Shown here in pieces: positions 45,876 through 55,278 of a stretch of DNA of 64,000 nucleotides. The notes under the pieces were generated by a model that made no database searches, was not told the origin of the DNA, and was given only the letters and a program-made list of their open reading frames with translations. How positions within the stretch are numbered: position 1 is the first letter of the stretch; every line of letters begins with the position of its first letter. The DNA is from Zhongshania aliphaticivorans (GTDB lineage Bacteria; Pseudomonadota; Gammaproteobacteria; Pseudomonadales; Spongiibacteraceae). Where the stretch lies: NCBI RefSeq assembly GCF_902705875.1, contig NZ_CACSIK010000001.1:1605994-1669993 (forward strand). The letters are read 5' to 3'. A program made the translations under genes and the position numbers.

Positions 45876-46478
45876 TTAGCTCCCGCGTCTTAAAACGCCA
45901 ACACTTAACCCTTCAATAGCAAAGTCTTGCTCTCTTAAATCGACTTCGATAGGGGCGTATTCTGGGTTTTCGGCAATGAGTGAAATTTGAAACTTACTTT
46001 TGTTTTGCTGAAAGCGTTTAACCGTTACTTCATCATCAATGCGGGCAACGACAATCTGGCCATTGCGGACATCACTGGTGCGATGAACGGCAAGTAAATC
46101 ATCATCAAATATGCCAACATTAATCATACTGTCGCCTTTAACCCTAAGGAAATAGTCGGCGCTGGGTGAAAAAATGGATCCCGGCATATCGCAATAATCT
46201 TCTATATTGGCTTCAGCAAGTATTGGGTTGCCTGCAGCAACTCGACCAATAATAGGGAGTCCCAGGTTTTCTGGGAGTCTGATGCCTCGTGACGCACCGG
46301 CAATGATTTCTATTGCGCCCTTACGAGCAAGGGCTTTGAGGTGCTCTTCTGCTGCATTGGGAGATTTGAAGCCAAGCTGCCGTGCAATATCAGCTCTTGT
46401 TGGCGGATAGCCTGTTTCACCGATGTGGTCTTTGATTAATTGGAGGACTTCACTTTGCCTAGCGGTCAGCTTTTCCAT
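45876..46478 (-). CDS. lexA: SOS repressor LexA
   Basis: 200 residues: N-terminal winged helix ([41 protein letters not shown]), Ala82-Gly83 self-cleavage site in GRVAAGNP, and the Ser117/Lys154 dyad (GDSMI and TVKRF). It represses SOS genes until RecA-stimulated cleavage. Two LexA boxes precede it, one over the -10, showing autoregulation. sulA is co-transcribed. Confidence 0.97.
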   Translation of the reverse strand: MEKLTARQSEVLQLIKDHIGETGYPPTRADIARQLGFKSPNAAEEHLKALARKGAIEIIAGASRGIRLPENLGLPIIGRVAAGNPILAEANIEDYCDMPGSIFSPSADYFLRVKGDSMINVGIFDDDLLAVHRTSDVRNGQIVVARIDDEVTVKRFQQNKSKFQISLIAENPEYAPIEVDLREQDFAIEGLSVGVLRRGS

Positions 46479-46489
46479 AATTTCAGCAT

Positions 46490-46505
46490 CTGGTTACTTA
46501 TACAG
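46490..46505. promoter_or_regulatory. Second LexA box (leader of lexA)
   Basis: CTGG-N8-ACAG, one mismatch from the SOS consensus CTGT-N8-ACAG. It lies between the predicted transcription start and the lexA ATG, its start 19 bp from that of the perfect box. Confidence 0.75.
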
Positions 46506-46508
46506 TAG

Positions 46509-46524
46509 CTGTTATTATATACAG
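46509..46524. promoter_or_regulatory. Perfect LexA box over the lexA -10
   Basis: CTGTTATTATATACAG fits CTGT-N8-ACAG with the preferred AT-rich core. It covers the -10 hexamer of the lexA promoter. Confidence 0.93.
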
Positions 46525-46541
46525 TATTATTTGGATGGCAA
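46514..46541 (-). promoter_or_regulatory. Sigma-70 promoter of lexA-sulA
   Basis: On the minus strand TTGCCA (46541-46536), a 16-base spacer and TATAAT (46519-46514). The -10 lies inside the perfect LexA box. Confidence 0.85.
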
Positions 46542-46578
46542 TAGCTGTCTTATTAATTGGTTTGAACTTGCCTATATA

Positions 46579-46603
46579 CAAAAAAAACCTGCCAAGGCAG
46601 GTT
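46579..46603 (-). terminator. Terminator of the minus-strand gene at 46659-46976
   Basis: Read on the minus strand, AACCTGCC-TT-GGCAGGTT is followed by a run of T residues (plus-strand A7 at 46581-46587). Confidence 0.85.
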
Positions 46604-46658
46604 GGAGGGGAGGTCGAGCAACGGGGGGCTATCGTTTACAAAGATAACGTTTGGATTG

Positions 46659-46976
46659 TCAGTATTCGTCGGTGATGCCGTTGACGATATCTGATTCGAT
46701 TTCTGATAGTGGATTCCAGCTTTCAGGAACCATGGTGTCATCTAGAAAGCGATAATCGTCATCACTCAATTCAAATGCATTTCGCCAATCCTCTGGCTCT
46801 TCTACCATGTCTAGGTTTAACTGTGCCCAGCTATCCATATCGTATTGACACAGTTCTCCGTCGATTAGCTGTACTTCTACTGAGTCGCCGTCGTCGTCGA
46901 TTGCAACAACTTCAAATAACTGACTTGATTCGATGTCTTTATACCAATAACCAACTTGGGGTCTAATTGTGGCCAT
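46659..46976 (-). CDS. Small acidic conserved protein, unknown
   Basis: 105 residues from the ATG at 46976, which has GGAGG upstream; the longer frame to 47015 has none. It begins MATIRPQVGYWYKD and continues LFEVVAIDDDGDSVEVQL, a small beta-type fold, with an acidic helical C-terminus. It may be a DUF6763-like protein. It has its own terminator, so it is probably monocistronic. Confidence 0.75.
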   Translation of the reverse strand: MATIRPQVGYWYKDIESSQLFEVVAIDDDGDSVEVQLIDGELCQYDMDSWAQLNLDMVEEPEDWRNAFELSDDDYRFLDDTMVPESWNPLSEIESDIVNGITDEY

Positions 46977-47230
46977 GATGTTCGCCTCCGTTGATTTACC
47001 GTTCCAAATTAACATCTAACAATTTACTGTCCAGTACGTATTTTTCACGGCTGCGTAACGGCGAGCTGGGGTTTTGTTGCAGTCTTTAATACAATTGGCT
47101 TTATATTCAGCCGCATAGATGCATTTTTTGATCTAGTTTTGCGGTTTTTTTATTTTTTTTTATGGTTCATTTATCTAAGCGCGGCTCGTTTAGAAATGAA
47201 ATTGTCTAGCAGAACCTAGAGGATGCCCCA

Positions 47231-48343
47231 ATGTTGGAGCAGTGGTGGATGAATTTTCAACCAGAGGAATACCCCTGGTTGGGCGATGTTTTTGTGTTGG
47301 TTTTAATCCTATTGAGCTTGAATTTGGTTTTGGGCAGATTGATATCTCACCTTGCTAAGAAATTTGAGGCAACTCATAACCTTTGGGATGACGCATTGTT
47401 GGAAGCTGCTAGGCGACCTGCACTGTTAATGATTTGGGCAGTGGGCGGTAGTCACATATTAGAGATCATAGGTCGATCGACAGAAGCAGAAGTTTTTTCA
47501 ACACTGGATTCACTACGCGCAGTGGGTGTGGTGTTGATTCTTGCTTGGTTTTTGGTGTCTTTGGTCCGGCAGGTTGAATTGCGCTTGTTGTCGGATACTT
47601 ACAGTAAGCAGGATGAGCCTATTGACCAGACCACAGTAATGGCTCTGGGTAAATTGGTACGGTCTGCCATTATTATTGTATCTGCCTTAATGGTCCTTCA
47701 AAACTTGGGATACAGTATTTCAGGTGTCTTGGCTTTTGGTGGTATTGGGGGGATAGCGGTTGGTTTTGCGGCGAAAGATTTGTTGGCTAACTTTTTTGGC
47801 GGTTTGATGGTGTATTTGGATCGTCCCTTTTCAGTGGGGGATTGGATTCGTTCTCCGGATAAAAATATTGAGGGTACGGTAGAAAATATTGGTTGGCGCC
47901 AAACCCGTATTAGAACCTTCGACCAACGTCCACTGTATGTTCCCAATGCAACGTTTTCACAAATTTCTGTGGAAAACCCATCACGGATGCTAAACCGTCG
48001 AATCTACGAGACGATTGGGGTGCGCTATGAGGATGCGTCGGTCGTTCCTGAAATCATTACACAGGTCCGAGCCATGCTAGAGGATCATTCAGATATAGAT
48101 TTAGGTAAAACCCTGATCGTTAATTTTAATAAGTACAATGCGTCCTCATTGGACTTTTTTGTGTATACATTTACCAAAACCACAAACTGGGTTGAATACC
48201 ATAAAATCAAGCAGGATGTGTTGCTAAGGATTCTTGAAATTATTCATGGCCTTGGGGCTGATGTGGCGTTCCCAACGTCCACCATCAAACTCGACCCTAT
48301 CTCAATTGAATCGGCGTCAGAACGTCAGCGGAGCAGTAACTAA
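47231..48343 (+). CDS. MscS-family mechanosensitive channel
   Basis: 370 residues: an N-terminal membrane helix, two to three more, the pore helix with the Gly/Ala pattern (LAFGGIGGIAVGFAAKDLLANFFGG), then the MscS beta domain (DRPFSVGDWIRSPDKNIEGTVENIGWRQTRIRTFDQRPLYVPN split across motifs) and a C-terminal alpha/beta part. The arrangement resembles the YbdG type. It gates ion release on hypo-osmotic shock. AGAGGA lies 8 bases before the ATG; the mtnP-like gene starts immediately after the stop. Confidence 0.92.
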   Translation: MLEQWWMNFQPEEYPWLGDVFVLVLILLSLNLVLGRLISHLAKKFEATHNLWDDALLEAARRPALLMIWAVGGSHILEIIGRSTEAEVFSTLDSLRAVGVVLILAWFLVSLVRQVELRLLSDTYSKQDEPIDQTTVMALGKLVRSAIIIVSALMVLQNLGYSISGVLAFGGIGGIAVGFAAKDLLANFFGGLMVYLDRPFSVGDWIRSPDKNIEGTVENIGWRQTRIRTFDQRPLYVPNATFSQISVENPSRMLNRRIYETIGVRYEDASVVPEIITQVRAMLEDHSDIDLGKTLIVNFNKYNASSLDFFVYTFTKTTNWVEYHKIKQDVLLRILEIIHGLGADVAFPTSTIKLDPISIESASERQRSSN

Positions 48344-49087
48344 ATGACAAAAACGATTGCCGTAATCGGCGGTACTGGGCTGTGTGATTGGCCGGGTGCT
48401 GAAGTATTGGATGAAACTGCTATAGAAACAGAATATGGCGCCCCAAGTTCATTATTACAGCGTATCCGCTACGAGGGTGCCGAGTTTCTTTTTTTAGCAC
48501 GTCATGGCAAGGGGCATCAAATTCCGCCACATGCTATTAATTATAGAGCGAATGTGGCGGCCCTAAAAAAGGCTGGGGTTGATGCCTTGGTTGCTGTTAA
48601 TGCAGTGGGGGGGATAAGTGAGCGATTTGTCACTGGGGTGATTGCGATTCCCAACCAAATTAATGATTATACTTGGGGGCGAGAGCATACATTTTTTGAT
48701 GGTAGTAATGGCAAGGTGGAGCACATCGATTTTAGTTACCCCTATAGCCAGGATTTAAGGTCTCGCCTCGCAAATGCGGCGGTTGATGCTGATATTGCAT
48801 TTGAAGACTATGGCGTTTATGCCGTAACACAGGGGCCGCGTTTAGAAACGGCGGCAGAGATTAGCCGTTTAGCCCGTGATGGAAACGATATTGTTGGGAT
48901 GACGGCGATGCCTGAGGCAAGTCTAGCCCGAGAAGTAGGCATTGAATATGCGTCGGTAGCGCTTGTCGTTAACCCAGGTGCGGGCTTAAGCGACAACATT
49001 ATTACCATGGAAGATATTCAGACTGTCATCGATACCGGCATGCTGCAAGTTAAATCTATTCTCGCGCATTGTATCGCGGCTTATTGA
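48344..49087 (+). CDS. S-methyl-5'-thioinosine (methylthiopurine) phosphorylase
   Basis: 247 residues of the PNP/MTAP superfamily: IAVIGGTGL phosphate loop, LARHGKGHQIPPHAINYRAN, VAVNAVGG, TQGPRLETAAEI and GMTAMPEASLAREVGI. It salvages methylthio-nucleosides from polyamine synthesis. By length and by gene order next to csiV and mfd it corresponds to the P. aeruginosa enzyme that prefers methylthioinosine; substrate preference here is inferred. It overlaps csiV tail-to-tail by 7 bases. Confidence 0.88.
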   Translation: MTKTIAVIGGTGLCDWPGAEVLDETAIETEYGAPSSLLQRIRYEGAEFLFLARHGKGHQIPPHAINYRANVAALKKAGVDALVAVNAVGGISERFVTGVIAIPNQINDYTWGREHTFFDGSNGKVEHIDFSYPYSQDLRSRLANAAVDADIAFEDYGVYAVTQGPRLETAAEISRLARDGNDIVGMTAMPEASLAREVGIEYASVALVVNPGAGLSDNIITMEDIQTVIDTGMLQVKSILAHCIAAY

Positions 49088-49920
49088 GCCGCGTTTACAG
49101 AACCTGGCTCACTCTCTACAGGTTTTGTTTTTATCTTGGTCACTTTGATAATGAGCCCAAAGCGAGGGTGATCAATAAAGTGTAATTCGTCACTTCGCAT
49201 CCGGCGCTGCTGCTTCATTACGACTATTTGTTCAATGGGGTAGTCATTATTTTGTGCTTGCACCGGAGTTTGACTCAATGTTTGAGTGCGGCTTGGGTTT
49301 TGCTCAAGAAATTTGGCGTACTCTGGGCTAGATTCAAAGTCCTCATCAATAAATGGGGACTCTTCTTCTGGCTCGTCAAATCGCAGGGGTTGGCGCGGTA
49401 GATAGTAATTGCCTGCCTGGCTACCGAAACTACTTAGCCATAAATTGGTGTCCACATGAAGGTAGCGTTCTACGGCAACACGGAGATATCCCTCTAATTC
49501 GTAATGATTACCGTATTGTCGGCCGCCTTGAATAAGGATGGCGGGTGCATTTTTTCGTGATTTTAAATCTTGTTGCCAACTGGCTTGGATAAGCGGTTTG
49601 TAGCGGGACGACAGGCGCAATGATTTAAGCGTCTTTTCAAACTCTGGGTCCATATAGTCAACTTTTTGTAAGGAATTGCCACTGTTGTCTATGCGAACCC
49701 AGTTACGAGGGTAGCGGAGGTGAAGGTTGTCTGGCCAGTCTTCCTCGTACCGATTTGAGGGATCGTTGTTGGCAAATACGACAAGATCAATATGGAAGCG
49801 ACTGTCGTTTTGGCTAAAGGCCATGTTGCTGGCCGATAGCAATATGAATAGGGCGACCACAACATAGGGCTGTTGGAGGTTTGGTCGTCGCTTAAGCGTT
49901 TTCATATCAAAAAGTCCCAT
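49081..49920 (-). CDS. csiV: CsiV-family peptidoglycan-binding protein
   Basis: 279 residues with a signal anchor or peptide (about 18-36), a strand-rich middle (FHIDLVVFANND; LQGDLKS-type region; YELEGYLRVAVERYLHVDTNLWL), and the characteristic C-terminal MKQQRRMRSDELHFIDHPRFGLIIKVT. It is periplasmic. Pseudomonas CsiV binds peptidoglycan and links envelope stress to gene control. An alternative ATG at 49905 is possible. It precedes mfd in reverse order on the same strand (mfd upstream). Confidence 0.85.
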   Translation of the reverse strand: MGLFDMKTLKRRPNLQQPYVVVALFILLSASNMAFSQNDSRFHIDLVVFANNDPSNRYEEDWPDNLHLRYPRNWVRIDNSGNSLQKVDYMDPEFEKTLKSLRLSSRYKPLIQASWQQDLKSRKNAPAILIQGGRQYGNHYELEGYLRVAVERYLHVDTNLWLSSFGSQAGNYYLPRQPLRFDEPEEESPFIDEDFESSPEYAKFLEQNPSRTQTLSQTPVQAQNNDYPIEQIVVMKQQRRMRSDELHFIDHPRFGLIIKVTKIKTKPVESEPGSVNAAQ

Positions 49921-49972
49921 TGTGTCTCTGTCTTCCCATGATCATCTAATGCCAAGCCAAACTATCCCAGTT

Positions 49973-52900
49973 CTATCGTTTTGGCGCTAGCTTTGTTAGC
50001 AGTGATTCTATAAATTCAAAACGTTGTGATGTTTCTTCCATGGGGTATTTAAATTTAAGCGCGGTAGCCCCGTCTAGCTGATAAGTTGCTGGTGCAGATT
50101 GTACCATCTGCACTAGGCTCAATGGTTCTACGCTAGTATCTTCAGCAAATTCAATCCGCCCAGATTGCCCTGATGCTTCAATTTTACTGAGCCCAAGTGA
50201 TACCGCTTGCAGTCTTAACTCCGCACAGCGGAACAGGTTTTTAACTTGATTTGGAAGTAGGCCGAAGCGATCAATCATTTCAACCTGCAACTCTCTTAAA
50301 GCCTCACTGTTAACTGCACCGGCAATACGTTTATACAGCATTAGGCGGCTTTGTACGTCGGGGAGGTATTCGTCAGGAATAAGGGCGGGCAGGCGTAAAT
50401 TGACTTCAATATGATCGTCGTCACTATTTTCTAAGTTGATTTTTTTTCCGGCCTTAATTGCTTGAACCGCACGGTCCAGCATGTCCATATAGAGGGTAAA
50501 ACCTATAGTGTGTATTTGACCGCTTTGGCCCTCACCGAGGAGTTCGCCAGCGCCGCGGATTTCCATGTCTTGAGTGGCAAGGGTAAAGCCCGCGCCGAGA
50601 TCGTCGGCTTCGCTGATGGCCGTCAAACGTTTTTCTGCATCGCCTGTTAATTGTTTGGTAGGAGGGGTTAGGAGATAGGCGTAAGCTTGATGGTGTGAGC
50701 GACCAACCCTGCCTCGCAATTGGTGTAGTTGTGCAAGCCCAAACTTGTCGGCGCGATCAATAATGATGGTATTTGCATTAGGTACGTCTATACCCGTTTC
50801 GATAATGGTTGAGCAAACCAATATATTGTGACGTTTGTGATAAAAATCACTCATTACCTGTTCCAGCTCTCGCTCACGCATTTGCCCGTGGCCAATACCA
50901 ATACGCAGCTCGGGGATCATTTCTTGTAAATCCCGCGCTGTTTTTTCAATGGTTTTCACATCATTGTGAAGGTAATACACCTGACCGCCGCGAAGAATTT
51001 CACGGAGTATGGACTCTTTTATGAGCGCTGGATCTGATTCCCGCACAAAGGTTTTTACCGAAAGTCGTCGTGCTGGCGGAGTCGCAATGATTGATAAATC
51101 GCGAATACCCGCCATCGACATATTTAAGGTTCGTGGAATCGGTGTCGCGGTGAGGGTGAGTACATCGACTTCGGCGCGAATGTTTTTAAGTGCTTCTTTT
51201 TGGCGTACACCAAAGCGATGCTCCTCGTCGATAATGACCAAGCCTAGGTTGCTATAGCTGATATCGTTGCCAAGGAGCTTATGAGTGCCAATTAGAATAT
51301 CAACTTTACCTGCAGCGAGATCTGCGATCACCGTTTTTTGTTCAGCGGCACTGCGAAACCGTGAGAGCACTTCAATATTCACCGGTAATTCGGCAAAGCG
51401 GTCACGAAATGACTCAAAATGTTGCTGAGCAAGCAGGGTGGTTGGCACCAAAATGGCTACTTGGGTGTGGTTTTGTACGGCAACAAATGCCGCTCTAACT
51501 GCCACTTCAGTCTTGCCAAAACCAACATCGCCACAAACCAGTCTATCCATGGGTTTGCTGGATTTTAAATCGCCAACAACAGCTTCAATGGCGGTTTGTT
51601 GGTCGGGTGTCTCTTCAAAGGGAAAGGCGTTGGCGAATTCGTAATAATCTTCGTCACTTAACGCAAATGATCGCCCTTGGCGGGCTTCCCGTCGTGCATA
51701 AATGTCGAGAAGTTCTGCGGCAACATCTCTAATCTTTTCTGCCGCTTTACGCTTGGCCTTGCTCCATTGGTCGGTGCCAAGCCGGTGTAGGGGTGCTAGG
51801 TCATCATCTGCGCCGCTATAACGGCTTATCAATTGTAGAGAAGTAACGGGCACATACAATTTTGCGCCGTCTGCATATTCTAGGCTCAAAAACTCATTGG
51901 CTTGATCATCTATATCTATACTTTGCAGGCCTAAATAGCGACCGACACCGTGGTCGGCATGAACCACTGGTGCGCCAATACGTAGCTCCGCTAGGTTTTT
52001 AACGACATTTTCAGCGGTGTTAGTCGATTTTTTGCGTCGCCGACTTTGTGATACTCGTTTGCCGAATAGCTCTGACTCGGCAATTAATGCAAAGGGCTTG
52101 ACTGAGGTGCAAGCAATACCTTCATCTAGTGGCGCGACCGTAATGTTAAGCGTGTCTTTGCCGTTGGCAAAGTCTTGCCAGCCGTTAACGGCTTTTGGTT
52201 TGAGTTTGTGGCGAGTTAGTAGCTCTATTAATGCTTCTCTTCGGCCGGCAGATTCTGCGCAAAAAAGGACCCGTCGGTTTTGGCAGTACTCCCTTAGGCT
52301 GCGGATAGGGTCGTCTTGTTTGCTGTCTACGGTCAGTGACGGGACCGTGTTAATGGCAAAATTAAAGGCCGTTGCTGTTTTGGGGAGAGTGTCATTGCTG
52401 ATCGTCACGCGTGGGTAGTTTTTTAAGCGCGAAAATAGTTCAGGTACGGTTTGGAAAACTTCGGCTGGGGGAAGAATGGGGCGATATATGTCTCCAATCC
52501 GCTGTTCGTAACGTTGCTGTACGTCATGCCAATAATGTTCTGCAGCGGCCTCAATTCCAGCCGTTGTGAGTAACCAGCTATTGCTGGGGAGAAAATCGAA
52601 TAAGGTACCGGTCTGCTCAAAGAATAAGGGTAAATAGTATTCTATGCCCGCTGGCGCTATCCCGTCACTGACATCTTGATAGGTTGGGCATTTCCGATGG
52701 TCAACATTAAATTTTTCATGCCATTGCCGTCGAAAAAGCGCGATGCCATTTTCATCTAATGGCAGTTCTTTTCCTGGTAGTAATTTTATTTGCTTGACTG
52801 AATCTATACCGCGCTGGGTTTCTGGGTCAAAACAACGCAGGCTATCAATCTCATCGTCAAGTAAATCTATACGGTAGGGCAGTTCACTGCCCATGGGGAA

Positions 52901-53413
52901 AATATCGATTATTGCGCCGCGACTGGCATATTCACCATGTTGATAAACGGTATCGACATGATGGTAACCACTTTTTTCTAATTGCTGACGAAACGCATCA
53001 ATATCTAAGGTCTGTCCTATATTCAGGTCTAAGCTGTGCTTGTTGATATAGTCTGGCGGTGCGATTCGCTGCATTAGGGTGGTAATGGGGGCGACTAGAA
53101 TACCGCGTTTCATTGTTATGAGTTCGCTAAGGGTGCGTAAGCGCTCTGAAACAATGTCTTCATGGGGCGAAAAATTATCGTAGGGTAGGGTTTCCCAGTC
53201 TGGGAGCAGCCTGACGATTAAGCTGTCACAAAAAAAACGTAAATTTTGTTCGAGTTGATAAGCGGATGCTGTATCCGCCGTCAACAGCAAAATGGGCGCA
53301 TCTACTGATTTAGCTAACTCTGCGGCAATTAAACCGTGACTTGCAGAGGGTATATTTCCCCAGTGAAGGGCTCCGCCTTTTGGCGGATTTACGATGGTGG
53401 GTAGTTCAATCAC
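49973..53413 (-). CDS. mfd: Transcription-repair coupling factor Mfd
   Basis: 1146 residues, full length. The N-terminal UvrB-like region (HWGNIPSASHGLIAAELAKS; PHEDIVSERLRTL), the RNA-polymerase interaction domain (VHADHGVGRYLGLQ), and RecG-like translocase motifs (GDVGFGKTEVA, IIDEEHRFGVRQKE, TLTATPIPRTLNMS, STIIETGIDVPNANT, QLRGRVGRSHHQAYA) are followed by the C-terminal TRCF domain. It removes stalled RNA polymerase and recruits UvrA. Confidence 0.97.
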   Translation of the reverse strand: MIELPTIVNPPKGGALHWGNIPSASHGLIAAELAKSVDAPILLLTADTASAYQLEQNLRFFCDSLIVRLLPDWETLPYDNFSPHEDIVSERLRTLSELITMKRGILVAPITTLMQRIAPPDYINKHSLDLNIGQTLDIDAFRQQLEKSGYHHVDTVYQHGEYASRGAIIDIFPMGSELPYRIDLLDDEIDSLRCFDPETQRGIDSVKQIKLLPGKELPLDENGIALFRRQWHEKFNVDHRKCPTYQDVSDGIAPAGIEYYLPLFFEQTGTLFDFLPSNSWLLTTAGIEAAAEHYWHDVQQRYEQRIGDIYRPILPPAEVFQTVPELFSRLKNYPRVTISNDTLPKTATAFNFAINTVPSLTVDSKQDDPIRSLREYCQNRRVLFCAESAGRREALIELLTRHKLKPKAVNGWQDFANGKDTLNITVAPLDEGIACTSVKPFALIAESELFGKRVSQSRRRKKSTNTAENVVKNLAELRIGAPVVHADHGVGRYLGLQSIDIDDQANEFLSLEYADGAKLYVPVTSLQLISRYSGADDDLAPLHRLGTDQWSKAKRKAAEKIRDVAAELLDIYARREARQGRSFALSDEDYYEFANAFPFEETPDQQTAIEAVVGDLKSSKPMDRLVCGDVGFGKTEVAVRAAFVAVQNHTQVAILVPTTLLAQQHFESFRDRFAELPVNIEVLSRFRSAAEQKTVIADLAAGKVDILIGTHKLLGNDISYSNLGLVIIDEEHRFGVRQKEALKNIRAEVDVLTLTATPIPRTLNMSMAGIRDLSIIATPPARRLSVKTFVRESDPALIKESILREILRGGQVYYLHNDVKTIEKTARDLQEMIPELRIGIGHGQMRERELEQVMSDFYHKRHNILVCSTIIETGIDVPNANTIIIDRADKFGLAQLHQLRGRVGRSHHQAYAYLLTPPTKQLTGDAEKRLTAISEADDLGAGFTLATQDMEIRGAGELLGEGQSGQIHTIGFTLYMDMLDRAVQAIKAGKKINLENSDDDHIEVNLRLPALIPDEYLPDVQSRLMLYKRIAGAVNSEALRELQVEMIDRFGLLPNQVKNLFRCAELRLQAVSLGLSKIEASGQSGRIEFAEDTSVEPLSLVQMVQSAPATYQLDGATALKFKYPMEETSQRFEFIESLLTKLAPKR

Positions 53414-53501
53414 AGTAGAAATTCGGCTTCTTTTAAGAGGTTAACGCGTTATTGTAACCTGCAAATGGTAGTTATTACATTGCTTCAAGTTGCATCGACA
53501 G

Positions 53502-53530
53502 TTGAACTCAAGAGCAGTAACCAAGATAAT
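53502..53530 (+). promoter_or_regulatory. Sigma-70 promoter of gap
   Basis: TTGAAC at 53502-53507, a 17-base spacer and GATAAT at 53525-53530, 41 bases before the GTG start. Confidence 0.6.
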
Positions 53531-53571
53531 ACGCCCTCAATTTTCTCCCCCGTAAGCAAAGGGTATCTGCC

Positions 53572-55038
53572 GTGACTGAAAGAAGACGTGAGCGTCCTGA
53601 TGATTACTTCGCCGATTGGAAAGAGCGCGAAGCATTAGCAGAGGGGATGATTCCCCTTATTGGTAAGTTGTACCGAGCCAATAATGTTAAGACCTATATC
53701 TATGGTAAAAATCTAGTAAACCTGTCGGTTCTAGATATTATGCAAGCGCACCGTTTTGTGCGTCAGGTAGAGCAAAACGAACTCTCAGAGTTTGAGACTT
53801 TCCCCATTATTCAGGCGCTAGCAACCTTAGACTTGGGTACTGCACATATAGATGCTGGCCGTATAGCCGTAGCTTACGAGGAAACCGGCAAGCCTGCTGG
53901 CCAGTCGGTAGAAGAGTTTGTTCGCAGTCAAGTTAGTGATTTGATCGGCGGTTCTAAAGAGCCAGTCCGTCCAGCTCGCGATGTCGTACTCTACGGTTTT
54001 GGACGTATTGGCCGTTTAGTTGCGCGTTTATTAATCGAGAAGGCGGGTGGGGGTGAGAATTTACGCCTTAAAGCAGTAGTTGTACGCCAAGGCGGTGCAG
54101 AAAACGACCTGGTTAAGCGTGTAAGCTTATTGCGTCGCGACTCAGTTCACGGCCCATTTAACGGTACAATTCGGGTTGATGAAGAACGTCAATCATTTGT
54201 GGCTAATGGCGTTGAAGTTAAGGTGATTTATGCTAATTCACCTTCTGAAGTTGATTATACAAAATATGGCATTAACGACGCTATTCTGGTTGATAACACC
54301 GGTAAGTGGCGTGACGCTGAAGGTTTGTCTACTCATTTGGCGTGCCCAGGTATTTCCAAGGTTATTTTAACCGCACCTGGCAAAGGTGATATGAAGAATA
54401 TCGTTCACGGTGTTAATAGTGACGATATCCTTCCTACAGACACCATCATCTCTGCTGCGAGCTGTACGACTAATGCCATCGCACCACCATTGAAAGTTTT
54501 AGATGATAAATTTGGTGTAGATAGCGGACACGTAGAAACTGTCCACTCTTATACTAATGATCAAAACTTGATCGATAATTACCACAAAGGCGACCGTCGT
54601 GGCCGCAGTGCGCCATTGAATATGGTTATCTCTGAAACAGGGGCGGCAAAGGCTGTTGGTAAAGTTTTGCCTCAGTTACTTGGAAAGCTTAGTGGTAATG
54701 CGATTCGCGTACCGACACCTAATGTGTCTTTGGCGATTCTAAAGTTGAATTTGAAAACTGAAACGACGGTCGAAGAATTGAACGAGTTTATGCGCCGAGT
54801 GGCATTGCATTCGCCATTGCGTAAGCAGATTGATTATTCAAATTCACCTGAAGTTGTATCCAGCGATTTTGTTGGCTCGCGTCACGCCTGTGTTTTTGAT
54901 AGTGAAGCGACTATTGTCAAAGGCAATACTGCAGTCTTGTACTGCTGGTATGACAATGAATTTGGTTATAGCTGCCAGGTTCATCGTATTCTTGAACAAA
55001 TGGCCGGCGTTGATTACGCGGTATATCCTCAGGATTAG
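53572..55038 (+). CDS. gap: Glyceraldehyde-3-phosphate dehydrogenase, long form
   Basis: 488 residues from a GTG with AAAGGG upstream. A helical N-terminal extension of about 130 residues (MTERRRERPDDYFADWKERE..., IMQAHRFVRQVEQNELSEFE) precedes a normal GAPDH: NAD-binding LYGFGRIGRLVARL near 139, catalytic Cys298 in SAASCTTNAIAPP, HSYTNDQ, GDRRGRSAPLNM, and WYDNEFGYSCQVHRIL. The family is the Pseudomonas PA3001-like long GAPDH. The role of the extension is unknown. It precedes the nqr operon. Confidence 0.93.
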   Translation: MTERRRERPDDYFADWKEREALAEGMIPLIGKLYRANNVKTYIYGKNLVNLSVLDIMQAHRFVRQVEQNELSEFETFPIIQALATLDLGTAHIDAGRIAVAYEETGKPAGQSVEEFVRSQVSDLIGGSKEPVRPARDVVLYGFGRIGRLVARLLIEKAGGGENLRLKAVVVRQGGAENDLVKRVSLLRRDSVHGPFNGTIRVDEERQSFVANGVEVKVIYANSPSEVDYTKYGINDAILVDNTGKWRDAEGLSTHLACPGISKVILTAPGKGDMKNIVHGVNSDDILPTDTIISAASCTTNAIAPPLKVLDDKFGVDSGHVETVHSYTNDQNLIDNYHKGDRRGRSAPLNMVISETGAAKAVGKVLPQLLGKLSGNAIRVPTPNVSLAILKLNLKTETTVEELNEFMRRVALHSPLRKQIDYSNSPEVVSSDFVGSRHACVFDSEATIVKGNTAVLYCWYDNEFGYSCQVHRILEQMAGVDYAVYPQD

Positions 55039-55045
55039 AGTGTTA

Positions 55046-55087
55046 GGGCTGGGCTCACTTGGTTTTTAAAGCAAGTGAGTGTGGCCC
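55046..55087 (+). terminator. Hairpin after gap, possible terminator
   Basis: CTCACTTG (55054-55061) pairs with CAAGTGAG (55072-55079), and an outer GGGC/GCCC pair extends it. No T-run follows, so it may be a weak terminator or 3'-end stabiliser. Confidence 0.5.
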
Positions 55088-55278
55088 GAAATGTTTGTTA
55101 ACTTGGCCTTTAACATGGGTCTTGCTGTAGCAAGCAGATCGTCGAGTCTTTATACTTGTCGCAGTTTTTATAATGTGTGGCTCTAAAAGCAGTCACTCAT
55201 TATTTCCGGAGCGTTTTCGCGCTCTGTTTACGCAGATTTGCAATGTCGCGTTTAACCATAAGAGTGTTAGGCAACCTT

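Noticed and set aside
55177..55278. GTG start giving a 34-residue extension of NqrA
   Set aside because: NqrA begins at MIKI; the extension is not homologous and lies in the probable leader.
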